From assembly GCA_029931535.1 (NCBI GenBank), contig JAQPZY010001536.1, positions 806,001 to 870,000 on the forward strand: DNA of 64,000 nucleotides, read 5' to 3'. The translations under genes were made by a program, and so were the position numbers. The notes under the pieces were generated by a model. It did no database searches, was not told the origin of the DNA, and saw only the letters and a list, made by a program, of their open reading frames with translations. This DNA comes from Margaritifera margaritifera. Taxonomy: Eukaryota; Mollusca; Bivalvia; Unionida; Margaritiferidae. Positions 53,971 to 64,000 of the stretch are shown in pieces. The first letter of the stretch is position 1; each line of letters opens with the position of its first letter.

Positions 53971-54900
53971 TCATCCCGAGTTCGAAGATGACCCATGACA
54001 GCACAAACTGTTTTGGTTTCTTTGAGTACATGAGTGGCTGATCAGGCCAATTTGTGCTCTGAACTGTCTGTGGCACACTTGACACGAGATGCCACTTGGG
54101 TTTGCTTGATCAATAGAAGACATGCTGCAGTTATGAGATTTATGCTGCTCACGCTTCTGCAGTTCTCCATTCAAAGTCAGTAGCTCCAATATGGAACGAT
54201 CCTCTGTGAGATCTTCCCAAGACTCGGGGTCAATGTTTAAGTGTTTCAAGGATGACTTAAGGGAATCTTTGAAGCGTTTCTTCTGACCACCCTGAGATTG
54301 CTTTCTGCCCTTCAGCTCACTGTAGATCTTCTTTGATAGTCGCTCTTCTGACAGCCTGGTGACATGGCCTGCCAATCTCAACTGTGATTTCATCAGCAGA
54401 GTGTGGAAGCTTGGAATGCCGGACCCAGTTTGAGAACCTCAGTGACTGGGACCCTAACCTGCCATCTTATCCTCATAAGTTTCCTCAGACAGTCCATGTG
54501 AAAATGGTTCAGCTTCTTGGCATGGTGTCTGTACACCATCCAGGTTTCACAAGCATACAGCAGGATCGGCAACACAGTGGCTTTGTAGACCTCAAGTTTT
54601 GTTTGTAGACTGATGCCTCTGTTCTTCCCCACATTTGCACATAGTCTGCCAAAAACCACAGTTGCTTTAGCAATTTTGGCATTGGTTTCGTCATTGATGT
54701 GGACTGCACCTGACTGTGCTGCCAAGATAGGTGAACTTCTCCACTGCCACAAGGGTTTAGCCATTTACTGTGATGGTAGGGGATTGTGAGACCGAAATTG
54801 TCACAAGCTGAAGAGAAATGGTCAGTACTGTGTTGCATGTCAGGGAACGGTCGTCCGCAAATAGGAGATCACAAACAGTCACTTACTATAACTTCATCTT
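53971..54900 (-). pseudogene. LINE RT C-terminal half and zinc-finger-like tail
   Basis: The RT active site is readable as LLFADDRSLTCNT (about 54832-54872, minus strand). The thumb region follows (TKLEVYKATVLPILLYACET, about 54544-54605), then LRLAGHVTRLSEERLSKKI and a Cys/His tail CQVCHRQFRAQIGLISHSC. Usual elements of this type end with a His pair there; here the last His is replaced (SCTQ). There are frame shifts between parts near 54393 and 54780. Confidence 0.8.
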
Positions 54901-55142
54901 CACCTGTAGTCTTCTCAAATTGAACAGCTTGCAATCAGTCAGGTATCTGATGTCTATCCCAATCTCATATCACCGAAGGCATTAGTAAGCATAGCCGAGA
55001 ACATCATACTGAAGAGGGTTGAGTCCAACACACAGCCTTGCTTGACTCAATTGGTGATTGGGAATGGTTCAGATGACTCACCATAATCCACTTCATGAGC
55101 GAGCATGCCATCATGGAGTTGCTGAACCATCACGATGAATTT

Positions 55143-56146
55143 CTATGGGCAACCAAATTTTGCCATGATCTTCCAAAGGCCTCCACAGCTGACTGTGTCA
55201 AAGGCTTTTGTCAGGTCGATGAATGTCGTGTAAATGTTGGAGCTCTGTTCCTGGCATTTCTCCTGGAGTTGACGAGCTGCAAACACCATTTCTGTAGTCC
55301 CGAGTCCTTTCATGAAGCCACACTGACTCTCTGGCAGGAGCCCTTGATCGATGTGATGCACAAGACAAGTCAGCCGAATTCTGGCCAGTATTTTGCCGGC
55401 TATTGACAGCAAGGAGATGCCCCGATGTTGTCACAAGATTGTCTGTTGCCTTTCCACTGGTACAAATGGACGATGGATGTATCCTTGTATTCCTGGGGTA
55501 TAGTTCCCTGAATCCACATTGACTGGAAGATTTCAGTCAGTTTCTGTGCCATGTGTGAGCCTTCAGCTATGTAGACATCTGCTGGTATAGCATCTGCTCC
55601 AGGTGCTTTGCCGTTTGACAGCAGATCGATAGCTTTCACAGTTTCAGTCAGCTCTGGAGAATCAGCAAGTGATATGTTGATTTCCACTTGGGGCAGTAGA
55701 TCAGTTGCCTCCTCGCTGATAGATGACTGTTGATTGAGGATGTTGTTGAAGTGTTCTGTCCATCTTTGAATTATCTTTTCTTTATCAGTGAGCAGCATGG
55801 CACTCTCAGCACTCAGTATTGGAGATGTTTCTGATGACTGTGGCCCGTAGATTGTCTTCAAAGCGTCATATAAGTTTGTCATGTCATTCGTGTCTGCGTA
55901 GGACTGAATCTCATCAGCTTTATTGCTCAGCCACGAGTCTTGCGATTCTCTGAGTTTATATTGGACAGTCCTCTTGATGTTGTTGAATGCTGCCTTCTTA
56001 GATAATGAAGTGCTGTCTTCTAAACAGGCCTTTTGAAGCTGATGTTTCTCATTCAGTAGTCTCTGTATGGCAGCATCGTTCTCATCAAACCAATCTCGAT
56101 GTTTACGTGTGGTGGGACCGAGGGTTTTGAATGCAGTTGAGTACAC
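55143..56146 (-). pseudogene. LINE RT N-terminal half
   Basis: 55400-56146 (minus) encodes the linker and first RT motifs (AIDLLSNGKAPGADAIPADV, GTIPQEYKDTSIVHLY). 55143-55412 continues in another frame with ILARIRLTCLVHHIDQGLLP, SQCGFMKGLGTTEMVF and the catalytic TFIDLTKAFDTV. One frame change separates the two near 55405. Confidence 0.85.
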
Positions 56147-56646
56147 AGAGTCTCTGAAGGATGCCCAGTTTTTCTCGAGTGTGTATCAGAATTTGTATCG
56201 ATTGTATCCAGTTGGCTGCACAGTTCTTCGACAAATGCCTGTTTCACATTCTCCTGTTTCAATTTGGCGACATTAAGCTTTTTGGGCACTTTTTTGCCTT
56301 GTGGTCGTCTGCTAGTCTGAATCCGGATATTGAGCTTGGAGACTATGAGCCTGTGGTCAGTCCAGCATTCTGCACTTCTCGTGGCCTTCATCACTCGGAC
56401 ATCCTGCCTGTCTCTTCTCCTTATGATGACGTAGTCAGTAAGATGCCAGCGTTGACTTCGGCCACTCCAGAAGAAGGTATAGCCGGCTCCTAGTTCGACT
56501 AGGCGAGTTTCACTCGGGGCTGCTATCAGGATGTTGAGTCTGGCCTTTTCTATACCAACTAGAGCGGTTCTTCTCTCTGGTCTATCGGCTGATGTACTGT
56601 CCATTAGTGTGCGTATGTTCCAGGCACCGATGGTGAGTTGTGTCAC
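56053..56646 (-). pseudogene. LINE endonuclease with internal deletion
   Basis: Starts MTQLTIGAWNIRTLMDS and reaches GAGYTFFWSGR, then jumps directly to WHLTDYVIIRRRDRQDV and CWTDHRLIVSKLNIRIQ. In related full-length proteins more than 100 residues separate these blocks, so the middle of the APE-type nuclease is deleted. The end (WTDHR, containing the final catalytic His) is kept. Confidence 0.82.
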
Positions 56647-57320
56647 CTTTGTCTTCTTCTGAGGTTTTCGACCGCTAAGGTGGAATACCCGTCAGCCACG
56701 GTGTGCTGACCAGGGTTAAGGTGAAGCAGGCCATGTTCAGGGCACCTTTTCTGGCCCCTTCCTCATGCTACGGAGGTGAGCAGTGTGATCCTAAAAAGGG
56801 CGGCTCCATCACCCAGGGGGCTGTCGGGTTTCACTGCTGCTTCGGTCCAGTGAAAAGTGACCGTATGCCCTGAGGCGGCAGTGTACAGGACTGCAGCTAA
56901 AGCTCCCAGTGTATCCACACTGCTGCTTTGCCGCTCGCCCATTACCACAGGACTTTAAGGTATCTGGTGGGGAGAGGGTAATAGTGTCATGACTTGCGCG
57001 AGTTGGATTGAAGGAAAGTTGCGCAGAATCGCCGTCACTCTCTAGTCCATGCCTGTCTGAATCCAGCGGTACGACAATGTCAAGACGTCTGGAGACCCAT
57101 CAGGATTCAGTGGATGACCATCAGTTCCTACTGCACCTGAGCTAATGCCCTGTGCTGTCCACACAGCTCTTGCCATCTGCCTTCACAGCCAGGAGATGAG
57201 CATATCTGCTCGGCAGCATGCTGCACCAGAAGGGACTCTGCAGAGGGAGCCAGTTGTTGCTGTCCACTCTGGATCAACAGTCACAGGTAGTACCGTCTAC
57301 TGTTATGTACGTTAACAGGC

Positions 57321-58323
57321 GATGCCTGACCTGACACTTTTATATGTATATGGTTCAAGACGGACACGTAATAATAACTACATTCAAAATGCACAGTGAC
57401 ATAAGTTATCCTAATATTATTTTAATAAAATAAAAAGTGTGAACGCTTCTCGAAAGATATATATTGTCTATTTATATTTGTGCACGTGCACCTATTTACA
57501 TCACGAGAAAAAATTTTGTTCATGATTCAGAGTAGTACATTGTCCATACACTGTCGTTACCTGTCACTGCCATCTCACCTCTGTCCGCGTGGGTTCGAGT
57601 CTTGGGTTCGGCCAATGTGGTTATGTGAGAAAACTTGCCAGTAGCTTCCCGTGGGTCGGTGGTTCTTCCCATCAAACCATCAATACACTGTTCATAGAGG
57701 AATCGATGTCCGTGACTGGATGCACACTACAAATGTACCCGCACATGGTACACCGCTGGATGGCTGATGTATGATGGCTGTTAAGCATATCAACAATTTG
57801 CCGTTAACCATTTTTTTAATCTTGTGTGCAGTGAAAGTCAGAAACTAGTCTGCTACTGGAGGAAGAGTATGGGATACTGGACGATTACAGAAATAGATGG
57901 CGTACACAAAGACAACGCTTTGAACATATTTCAAAATTTAATCGTTTCATAATTTTAAAATATGTACAACGCATCAATGTTTATAAATATTATACAAATA
58001 ATGCAAGAAACAGCTTATATCAATTGAACTGATAAGTCTACGGCTTCAGCATACGGTCACATGAACAAAGCATGAATATATACAAGAAATTCGTTCATTA
58101 AAATATACCAATTAATTAACACATTACCATAATATATATTCCAAAGGACAATTTACTAGTATATACATGTTTATATACATTGCATCACAGAAATAATAAT
58201 GAACTTAAAATATTAGACTTATTAACATGAAACTTGATCATACGAAAGATAATAGTAATTACTATGAGCAAGATGGCCACTATCGCTTAAAAGACTTGAG
58301 GCAGCTGTTCCGGATTTTTTCAT
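57321..58323. other. Spacer between the two LINEs
   Basis: Mostly non-coding. The part at about 58070-58210 (CGTTCATTAAAATATACCAA, TTAACACATTACCATAAT, TTGCATCACAGAAATAAT) is repeated after the next LINE at 61845-61975 and 62317-62513. Confidence 0.5.
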
Positions 58324-59525
58324 ATGTGTTTGTTGTCTGTCTTCGTCTACGTTATTGTGATCATCAGGCATTGGCCGTTCTGTTGGAATATGTTTCTTCA
58401 TTTGCTTGTTTTGGAAATGAGAACTATTATACTTTTTCTCAGTCGTCTTGCCCCACTGCTACATCTACCTTTGTTGTTGAACATACCGCCATCGCGTGAT
58501 ACTCACCAGTCCACTCGTTTATGTTACAATGGACCCTCGTTAATTGCATTAAATGACCACTCCCTGGCTCGCCATACTAAAGTGTGCATTAGACTAAACG
58601 ACCTGGGACTACATTCATCATTAAATGTAAACGGCAGCGAAAAACGAAACGTTGTTTCAATACCCTTTCGGCGTAGAACCGGAAGAAAAATTCCAGTTAT
58701 CTCCCTTTTGCCCTTTCCTTCACAGCAATTTGAAAAATTTGGATAACTTTATTCAAATTCCTCTTAAATTGTCAACCTTTGTGGCGAGCAACTACTGCGC
58801 ATCGCACTGTTCAACGTCCATTCAGTAGGACCACAGGAAGGACGCACAGAAATAGTTAATTTTATCAACGGTCAGGATATCGACGTCTTTTTCCTAACAG
58901 AAACATGACAAAAATATCAGGCGATGAGCCCAAGTGTGCGGATCTAACACCCCCCGGTTACTCAATAAAGTCATTTCCCCGCCACTCCTGCGGAGGTTGA
59001 ATTGCTGTCATCACAAAGAACTACATAATCCATCGAATTAACCACAATACAACCTTTAATTTCGACCACACATCGTTTGAACAGGTCCAAACCACACTCA
59101 AAATGGAACAAAGGTCAGTCCATTTTTTCTGCCTCTACCGCCCTCCTCCTAGTCGCAAAAACAAGCTGACCGAATCTCTCTTTTTGGAGCAGTTTCCTAA
59201 CCTCCTGGAGTATGGAAATTCGATAGGTGCCAACTTGATTATTCTTGGAGATTTCAAATTTCACTTTGACTGTCCTGGAAACCCATACACATCAAAACTC
59301 ATAGATTCCATTCACGTTTTCAACCTCAAACAGTCAGTTAGTCAACCCACCCATGTTTATGGTCACATTTTAGACTGGATTCTTCATAGACCTGAGATAA
59401 TATTCTACAGTCTTCGTTGGTGTCCCACGAATTTGCATCAGATCACCTCTGTGTCATATGCCATCTTGACGTATCAGTCCCTAACCCTCCATCTTTGTTT
59501 GCTATTAAGAGAAATCTCCGTATGA
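58324..59525 (+). pseudogene. CR1/L2-like LINE N-terminus and endonuclease
   Basis: 58324-58746 contains PPSRDTHQSTRLCYNGPSL. After a frame change, LRIALFNVHSVGPQEGRTEI and DIDVFFLTET follow (about 58790-58905); the codon after ET, normally Trp, is TGA. 59103-59525 reads FCLYRPPPSRKNKLTES and LIILGDFKFHFDCPG, where the usual GDFN has become GDFK. SDHLCVICHLDVSVP (about 59423-59470, other frame) carries the terminal His motif. Confidence 0.82.
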
Positions 59526-61620
59526 TAAATAGAATCCAACTACAGCATGACATCCAAGGAAACCTAACAACTTCGTTACCTCCTACAGCAGAACAACTTG
59601 ATAATTGCTTGCGTTCATTGCTTGACAAACATGCCCCACCAACCAAGTGCAGAGTATCAATTCAAAAGTGTTCTTCGTGGTATAGTAGTGTTAGAAACCA
59701 GCTTCGCACTGCTAAAAGAGAACGCCGTAAGGCTGAGCGGCTTTGGCTTTCCACCAGCCTCACGATTCATAAGCAAATGTATGAATCCGCTAAGAAGAAT
59801 GCCACAAACATATTCCATGCAGCGAAATCAGCCTACTACAGTACTAAGATCACTGAAAAAGTTCCAGCTGCAGAGAGCTCTTCGAGATTACGAACAAGCT
59901 AATGGCAAGGAACAAATGTCCTTCTCTCCAGTTGACCTTCCGGACCTGTTTGCAAATTTCTTCCGTGACAAAGTACAAACTATTAGAGATAAGCTTGGCA
60001 ACACAATTTCAATTTACTCATCGTCACCATACAGTTGTGATACAGAATTTCAACGGCAACCTTTAACAGCATTTGACCCTGTCTCTATGGATTTAGTACG
60101 TACAATCGTGGTGAAGAGTGCCCCAAAGTCATGTGAACTTGATCCAATTCCGACATCACTGCTACTTTAGTGCTTAGATTCAATGTTGCATTCACTAATC
60201 GATGTAATTAATATTTCTCTCTCATCCGGGGAATTCCCATCATTTTTCAAAACTGCCATTGTAAAGCCTCTGTTGAAGAAACCGACGCATGACCTTAACT
60301 ATTTAAAGAACTACCGCTCAGTTTCTAACCTCCCATTCATGTCAAAAATCTTAGAAAAGTTGTTCTATCCCAACCTGTATCTCATCTGTATTCAGCCTTT
60401 TTAGCAATGTACAGTCTGCATACCGCCCTCGCCACAGTACCGAAACTACCCTTCTGAAAGTAGTTAATGACCTTCTCTGTGCTTTGGATAGTGGAAAGAT
60501 TACAGTCCTCACCCTCCTTGACTTGTCTGCAGCATTTGACACAATAGACCATGATATATTACTTCACCGTCTCCAGCACGCATTTGGCATTCACGATACA
60601 GCTTTCAAGTCCTCCTTAGTCAACAGGACACAAATTGTGTCCGTAAATGGAAAACATTCCATCCCAGTTGATCTATGTTTTGGTATTCCACAGGGTTCTT
60701 TTCTTAGACCCGTTCTCTTCATTCTGTACACTCAGCCGCTCTCAAGTGTCATAGATCGTCATCCAGTGTCTCACCAATTGTACGCTGATGACACCCAAAT
60801 ATACAAATCTAGCCACCCAACTGAACTTGATGCTACCATCCAAGGCGTAGAGAGGTGCATTTCCGATGTGAAGTCATGGGTGACATGTAACAAGCTGCAG
60901 TTGAATGATGATGAAACTGAAGCCATTCTGATCACAACGCAGAGACTTTCTCATTCACATCCTTTACGTCAAACAATAAGTATCAGCAACACCAACATTA
61001 AATTCACACAGTCAGTACGAAACCTAGATGTTACTCTCGACAGTACTCTCTCATTACACCAACATGTCATGAACATATACAAGGCTGCATATCTGGAGCT
61101 GAGACGCATCAGCTCCATTCGCAATATTCTTTCAGTTGATGCCACTAAAACACTTGTGTGTTCCTTAGTACCTTGAAGACTGGACTATTGTAATTCACTT
61201 CTATCTAGTTAGTTTCAGTATCGAATACAGAAACTTCAAAAAGTTCAAAATCAGCTGCTAGAATCATCTTAGAGTACAAAGAACAGAGCACACCTTCCCC
61301 CTGCTCTGTAAGGTAACCCTGGCTACCCATTCGATCCAGAATCAAACACAAAATTTGTTTTCTATGCTACATTTCGTTGACTGTCTCCAGTCCAAAATAC
61401 CTATCCGACCTCACCCATGTGTACACCCCAGCAAGATACTTAAGCTCGTCTTCCGACAATTGTATTCTCATTATTCCAACTATCAAAACGAAGTCATACG
61501 GACAACGTTCTTTTGCATACCAGGGCCCAGGTACGTGGAACGAATTGCCCATTTGAACTTAGACACAAGGACACTGTGATCTCATTCAAGAGTGCTCTTA
61601 AAACTCACCTATTTCGACTG
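59526..61620 (+). pseudogene. CR1/L2-like LINE reverse transcriptase
   Basis: The linker is in 59417-60170 (KRERRKAERLWLSTS, SCELDPIPTSLL), then KTAIVKPLLKKPTHDLNYLK and NYRSVSNLPFMSKILEKL at 60183-60404. The longest intact piece, 60484-61176, has the catalytic LLDLSAAFDTIDHDILLHRL, GIPQGSFLRPVLFILYTQPL and YADDTQIYKSS (YADD at 60781-60792). It is broken by a stop at 61174-61176. Frame shifts near 59600, 59900 and 60400. Confidence 0.87.
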
Positions 61621-61788
61621 CAAGAACAGACTTAAAGATGTTTCCTTTCCTTAATTTTTGTCAGCATGTTTTTGTTTTCTAATTTCATGGTGTTTGTTTT
61701 TGTAATCATGTCTTTATATATGTTTTTATGTGTTATCCAATATTGTAAAGCGCTTAGAACTTCTAAAGATTAGGCGCTGTACAAAGTC

Positions 61789-61789
<1 letters not shown>

Positions 61790-61837
<48 letters not shown>

Positions 61838-61838
61838 G
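61790..61838. repeat. (ATT)n tail of the CR1/L2-like LINE
   Basis: About 16 ATT units directly after AAAGTCCTC; they form the element's 3' terminal repeat. Confidence 0.93.
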
Positions 61839-62325
61839 CAAAAATATGTACAAGAAATATGACAAGAAATGCGTTCATTGAAATATACCAATTTATTAAC
61901 ACATTACCATAATCAAACAGTAAATTCACGGCGTATGTGTTTAATTGATATATTCCAATAAACAGAACATACACATGTTACTAAAATGTTTATTGCTTCA
62001 TTCAGGATCACTGCTACTTGTGTTGCCTCGCTGTTCGGTAACCCTGACTTTATGAGTGCGTAGAAGTTCTCCTCTAATTTCCCTGCATTAAGCAGGATTC
62101 CCGGCTTTCCATTCTGCAAAGCTGGAAGAATTATGAAAGTCAATGAAAAAATAGCTGAGTTGATTTTTTGTCCTAATGTTGTATTTATGAATAAATAAAA
62201 CGTACAATCTATCACTTCGCTTAATGTTTAATTATTACGGCAAACGAACTTGAAAATTAATGTAACAAAGTGAATATTTGCACAAGTCATTCTCCTGGGT
62301 GCAGGCTGATTCGGACAGATTACTA

Positions 62326-62419
<94 letters not shown>

Positions 62420-62560
62420 GTGTGTGTGAGTATACACTGCATCACAGAAATAATCATGTGACAAGAAATGCGTTCATTGAAATATACCAAGTAAATAACA
62501 CATTACTATAATCCAATAGCGAATTCGCGGCGTAATTGTTCAATTGATAACAGATTTTTT
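61839..62560. repeat. Locally duplicated AT-rich segments
   Basis: GACAAGAAATGCGTTCATTG then AAATATACCAA..TAACACATTAC occurs at about 61860-61912 and 62460-62510, and a diverged form at 58073-58130. The context ATTCACGGCGTA..GTTTAATTGATA (about 61923) also recurs as ATTCGCGGCGTAATTGTTCAATTGATA near 62522. Confidence 0.8.
62328..62417. repeat. (TA)n microsatellite
   Basis: About 44 TA units between ATTACTAG and CTGTGTGTGTG. The related segment at 58150-58190 has almost no expansion. Confidence 0.96.
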
Positions 62561-63000
62561 TTTTCTTAGTCTTTTTGTTTGTCACTGTCCGTTTGTTTAT
62601 TTTCCGTTGTTTTTGTCCTGGTTTCTATCAGTGTGTCCTCAGTGCCACGATTTTAACTGTCCGTCTGTTGATGCCATGTATTTACTATCTTTCATAATGA
62701 AGCTTCTGAGTTTTTGTACAGTCTTTGTCTTTGTTCATTAGTTCGTGTCACCCATTCCGTCTTAGAAATTTGAAACTCTCTGCAACTGTCAATGAGTCGG
62801 TATTCACTAGTACCTAGAAATGCACTTCTCAAGTCTTTGAACTGTCCGTCCACCAAGTCATTTAAAAGAGATACATATTCTGTCAAAGGCTTTGATTTCC
62901 CTCAACAATCTGTTTTAAAACAATTGTTGTTCGTCCATTCGTCGTCGATCAAGTCCCATCGTGCTGGTCCATTTACCTTGGTCAGCAGCTGATTTTTCAG
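62561..63000. other. No gene recognised
   Basis: Pyrimidine-rich near 62560-62640. Short frames on both strands without domains. Confidence 0.4.
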
Positions 63001-63430
63001 CATGAAGACAATGTTTTTAATGCAAACGACATTTCAAAATAGTTTGAAAGTTATACTTCAGTCTAAACAATTTACTAAAAATAGGAATAATAAAATAAGA
63101 AATAAACTTATTTAACCGAAAAGTTAACACCCAACTGTAGTATCTACCATATTTTATTATCCTGAAAGCATTAAGACAATGTTTTCAATGCAAGCGACAT
63201 ATCAAAATATTTTAAAATTCATACTTCATTATAGAAATGTAATAAAAATAGGAACAATAAAATAGTTAACGAAATTATTTAAACGAAAAAGCAAACGCTC
63301 CAAACAGTATTAAAACAAGTTTTTCCAATGCAAGCGACATTTCAAAATGGTTTGAAATTTTATACCTAATTTTAAGAATCAAATTCACTGAAAATAGGAA
63401 GAATCAAATAAAAAAAAAAATTAATACCAC
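63001..63430. repeat. Three diverged tandem units of about 140-160 bp
   Basis: Each unit carries a form of AAGACAATGTTTTCAATGCA, then AGCGACATTTCAAAATGGTT and AAAAATAGGAA.AATAAAAT. They begin near 63010, 63170 and 63310. Confidence 0.78.
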
Positions 63431-63577
63431 TTATATTGGTTTAGACACCACATACACTGAAAACACTATTGAATGTATTATAATAAGCACTGCTCAAAAA
63501 AGGAATCGACATCAGCAGACAGTAACGACGTTCCATAGAGTTTCATGTTTTCAGCGAATCTGCGTTCTTTCAGTCTT

Positions 63578-64000
63578 TCAACGTTTCCGGTTTTTCCCGA
63601 CATTTTCTTTGAGTCGTTGGCATTTGTAGTCAAATTCTGCGGACTTAACGAATAAGCTTTTGTGGTATTCTTTTGACATGTATTTCAGTGGATCCCTTAA
63701 GAACTTCTGTAAGAGGATTTCTTTGTCTTTGCTTGATTTTGAGTGCCAGTCATTATCGGAAACCAAATATTTTTCTGTTGCTTCGTTTAGCCGATAGTTA
63801 CCTTCATCGTGCAGGGCACTTCGTAGGTGCAGGATCTGCATACTGAACATTACCACTATCACCTCCAGAATTTCAATGAATTATTGTTGCGTATGTCTGA
63901 TAGCTCTCTTGATCGCATTGTTTACAAATTCGGCATTGTTGTTAGTCCATAGTCTGTGGACAATTTCATTTTTTATTGGCATGTACACATCAGTTTTTAA
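63578..64000 (-). pseudogene. Unrecognised partial reading frame at the window edge
   Basis: A minus-strand frame from 63862 down to 63578 encodes 94 residues: LHLRSALHDEGNYRLNEATE, EKYLVSDNDWHSKSSKDKE, DPLKYMSKEYHKSLFVKSAE, ending KENVGKNRKR. Upstream in the same frame, coding-like sequence continues toward 64000 (MPIKNEIVHRLWTNNNAEFV, NNAIKRAIRH) but is cut by one stop (TAA near 63880). The regular charged, helical look suggests a real protein or mobile-element protein. I do not recognise the family. It could be an exon of a gene beyond the window or a decayed one. Confidence 0.4.

Larger units (their letters stand above)
53960..57320 (-). mobile_element. Degraded LINE on the minus strand (RTE-like)
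   Basis: Read on the minus strand from about 57320: a relatively GC-rich leader (about 56650-57320), endonuclease, RT and a C-terminal Cys/His region, all in broken frames. The endonuclease style (LTIGAWNIRTL, GAGYTFFWSGR) is that of proteins often mislabelled craniofacial development protein 2-like in animal genomes, which belong to RTE-type LINEs. The exact clade and the 5' end are uncertain. Confidence 0.82.
58324..61838 (+). mobile_element. Degraded CR1/L2-like LINE with (ATT)n tail
   Basis: Endonuclease and RT in order on the plus strand, with stops and frame shifts. The 3' end, TTGTAAAGCGCTTAGAACTT then TTAGGCGCTGTACAAAG and (ATT)n, is the typical terminal form of CR1/L2-type elements in animals. 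The 5' boundary is unclear; the earliest element-like coding begins near 58440 in the frame opening at 58324. Confidence 0.85.

Noticed and set aside
56763..56948. Separate minus-strand gene upstream of the LINE endonuclease
   Set aside because: No domain; it lies in the probable LINE leader region and is short.
61726..61974. Poly-Asn / poly-Leu frames
   Set aside because: They are translations of the (ATT)n tail of the LINE.

Overview
This is eukaryotic, AT-rich, intron- and repeat-dominated DNA, not bacterial. The one host gene I can support is an animal adenylate cyclase of the type 9 class (ADCY9-like). The mix of a DIRS retrotransposon, tRNA-derived SINEs with a shared core, hairpin-headed tandem arrays and mollusc-style LINEs suggests a lophotrochozoan, most likely a bivalve or other mollusc. 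That taxonomic call is inference.

Host gene (plus strand): three internal exons (2030-2077, 20051-20153, 27815-28150) and a long terminal exon (36576-38257, stop included) join in phase with consensus splice sites. The small exons encode a linker before the second membrane half. The last exon encodes six membrane segments and the C2 cyclase domain. The introns are about 18.0, 7.7 and 8.4 kb. I could not identify any coding exon upstream of 2030.

Intron 1 (2078-20050) holds a 156-bp-period array and a structurally complete DIRS-like tyrosine-recombinase retrotransposon at 3623-10377. The DIRS element has two overlapping gag-like frames, RT/RNase H/methyltransferase-like, and tyrosine recombinase, plus inverted terminal repeats and an internal complementary region that matches both outer ends. 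It is followed by an older, broken DIRS copy in the same orientation (about 10640-14974) and by a wrecked non-LTR element with a zinc-knuckle ORF1 and an RNase H (about 16530-19965), ending in a (TACA)n tail.

Introns 2 and 3 and the 3' flank (20154-53960) are a patchwork. They carry ten copies or fragments of a small foldback element (MITE-like, two internal hairpins, TA-flanked inverted ends), six tRNA-derived SINEs (four with visible or partly visible target-site duplications), and several divergent tandem arrays, most with a period near 140-145 bp. Some arrays begin with a conserved hairpin. Simple repeats are frequent.

The right end (53960-64000) holds a degraded minus-strand LINE (RTE-like), a degraded plus-strand CR1/L2-like LINE ending in an (ATT)n tail, locally duplicated AT-rich segments, and an unrecognised partial minus-strand reading frame at the edge.

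All coordinates come from reading by eye. Repeat boundaries are approximate unless stated; no alignment or database search was run.
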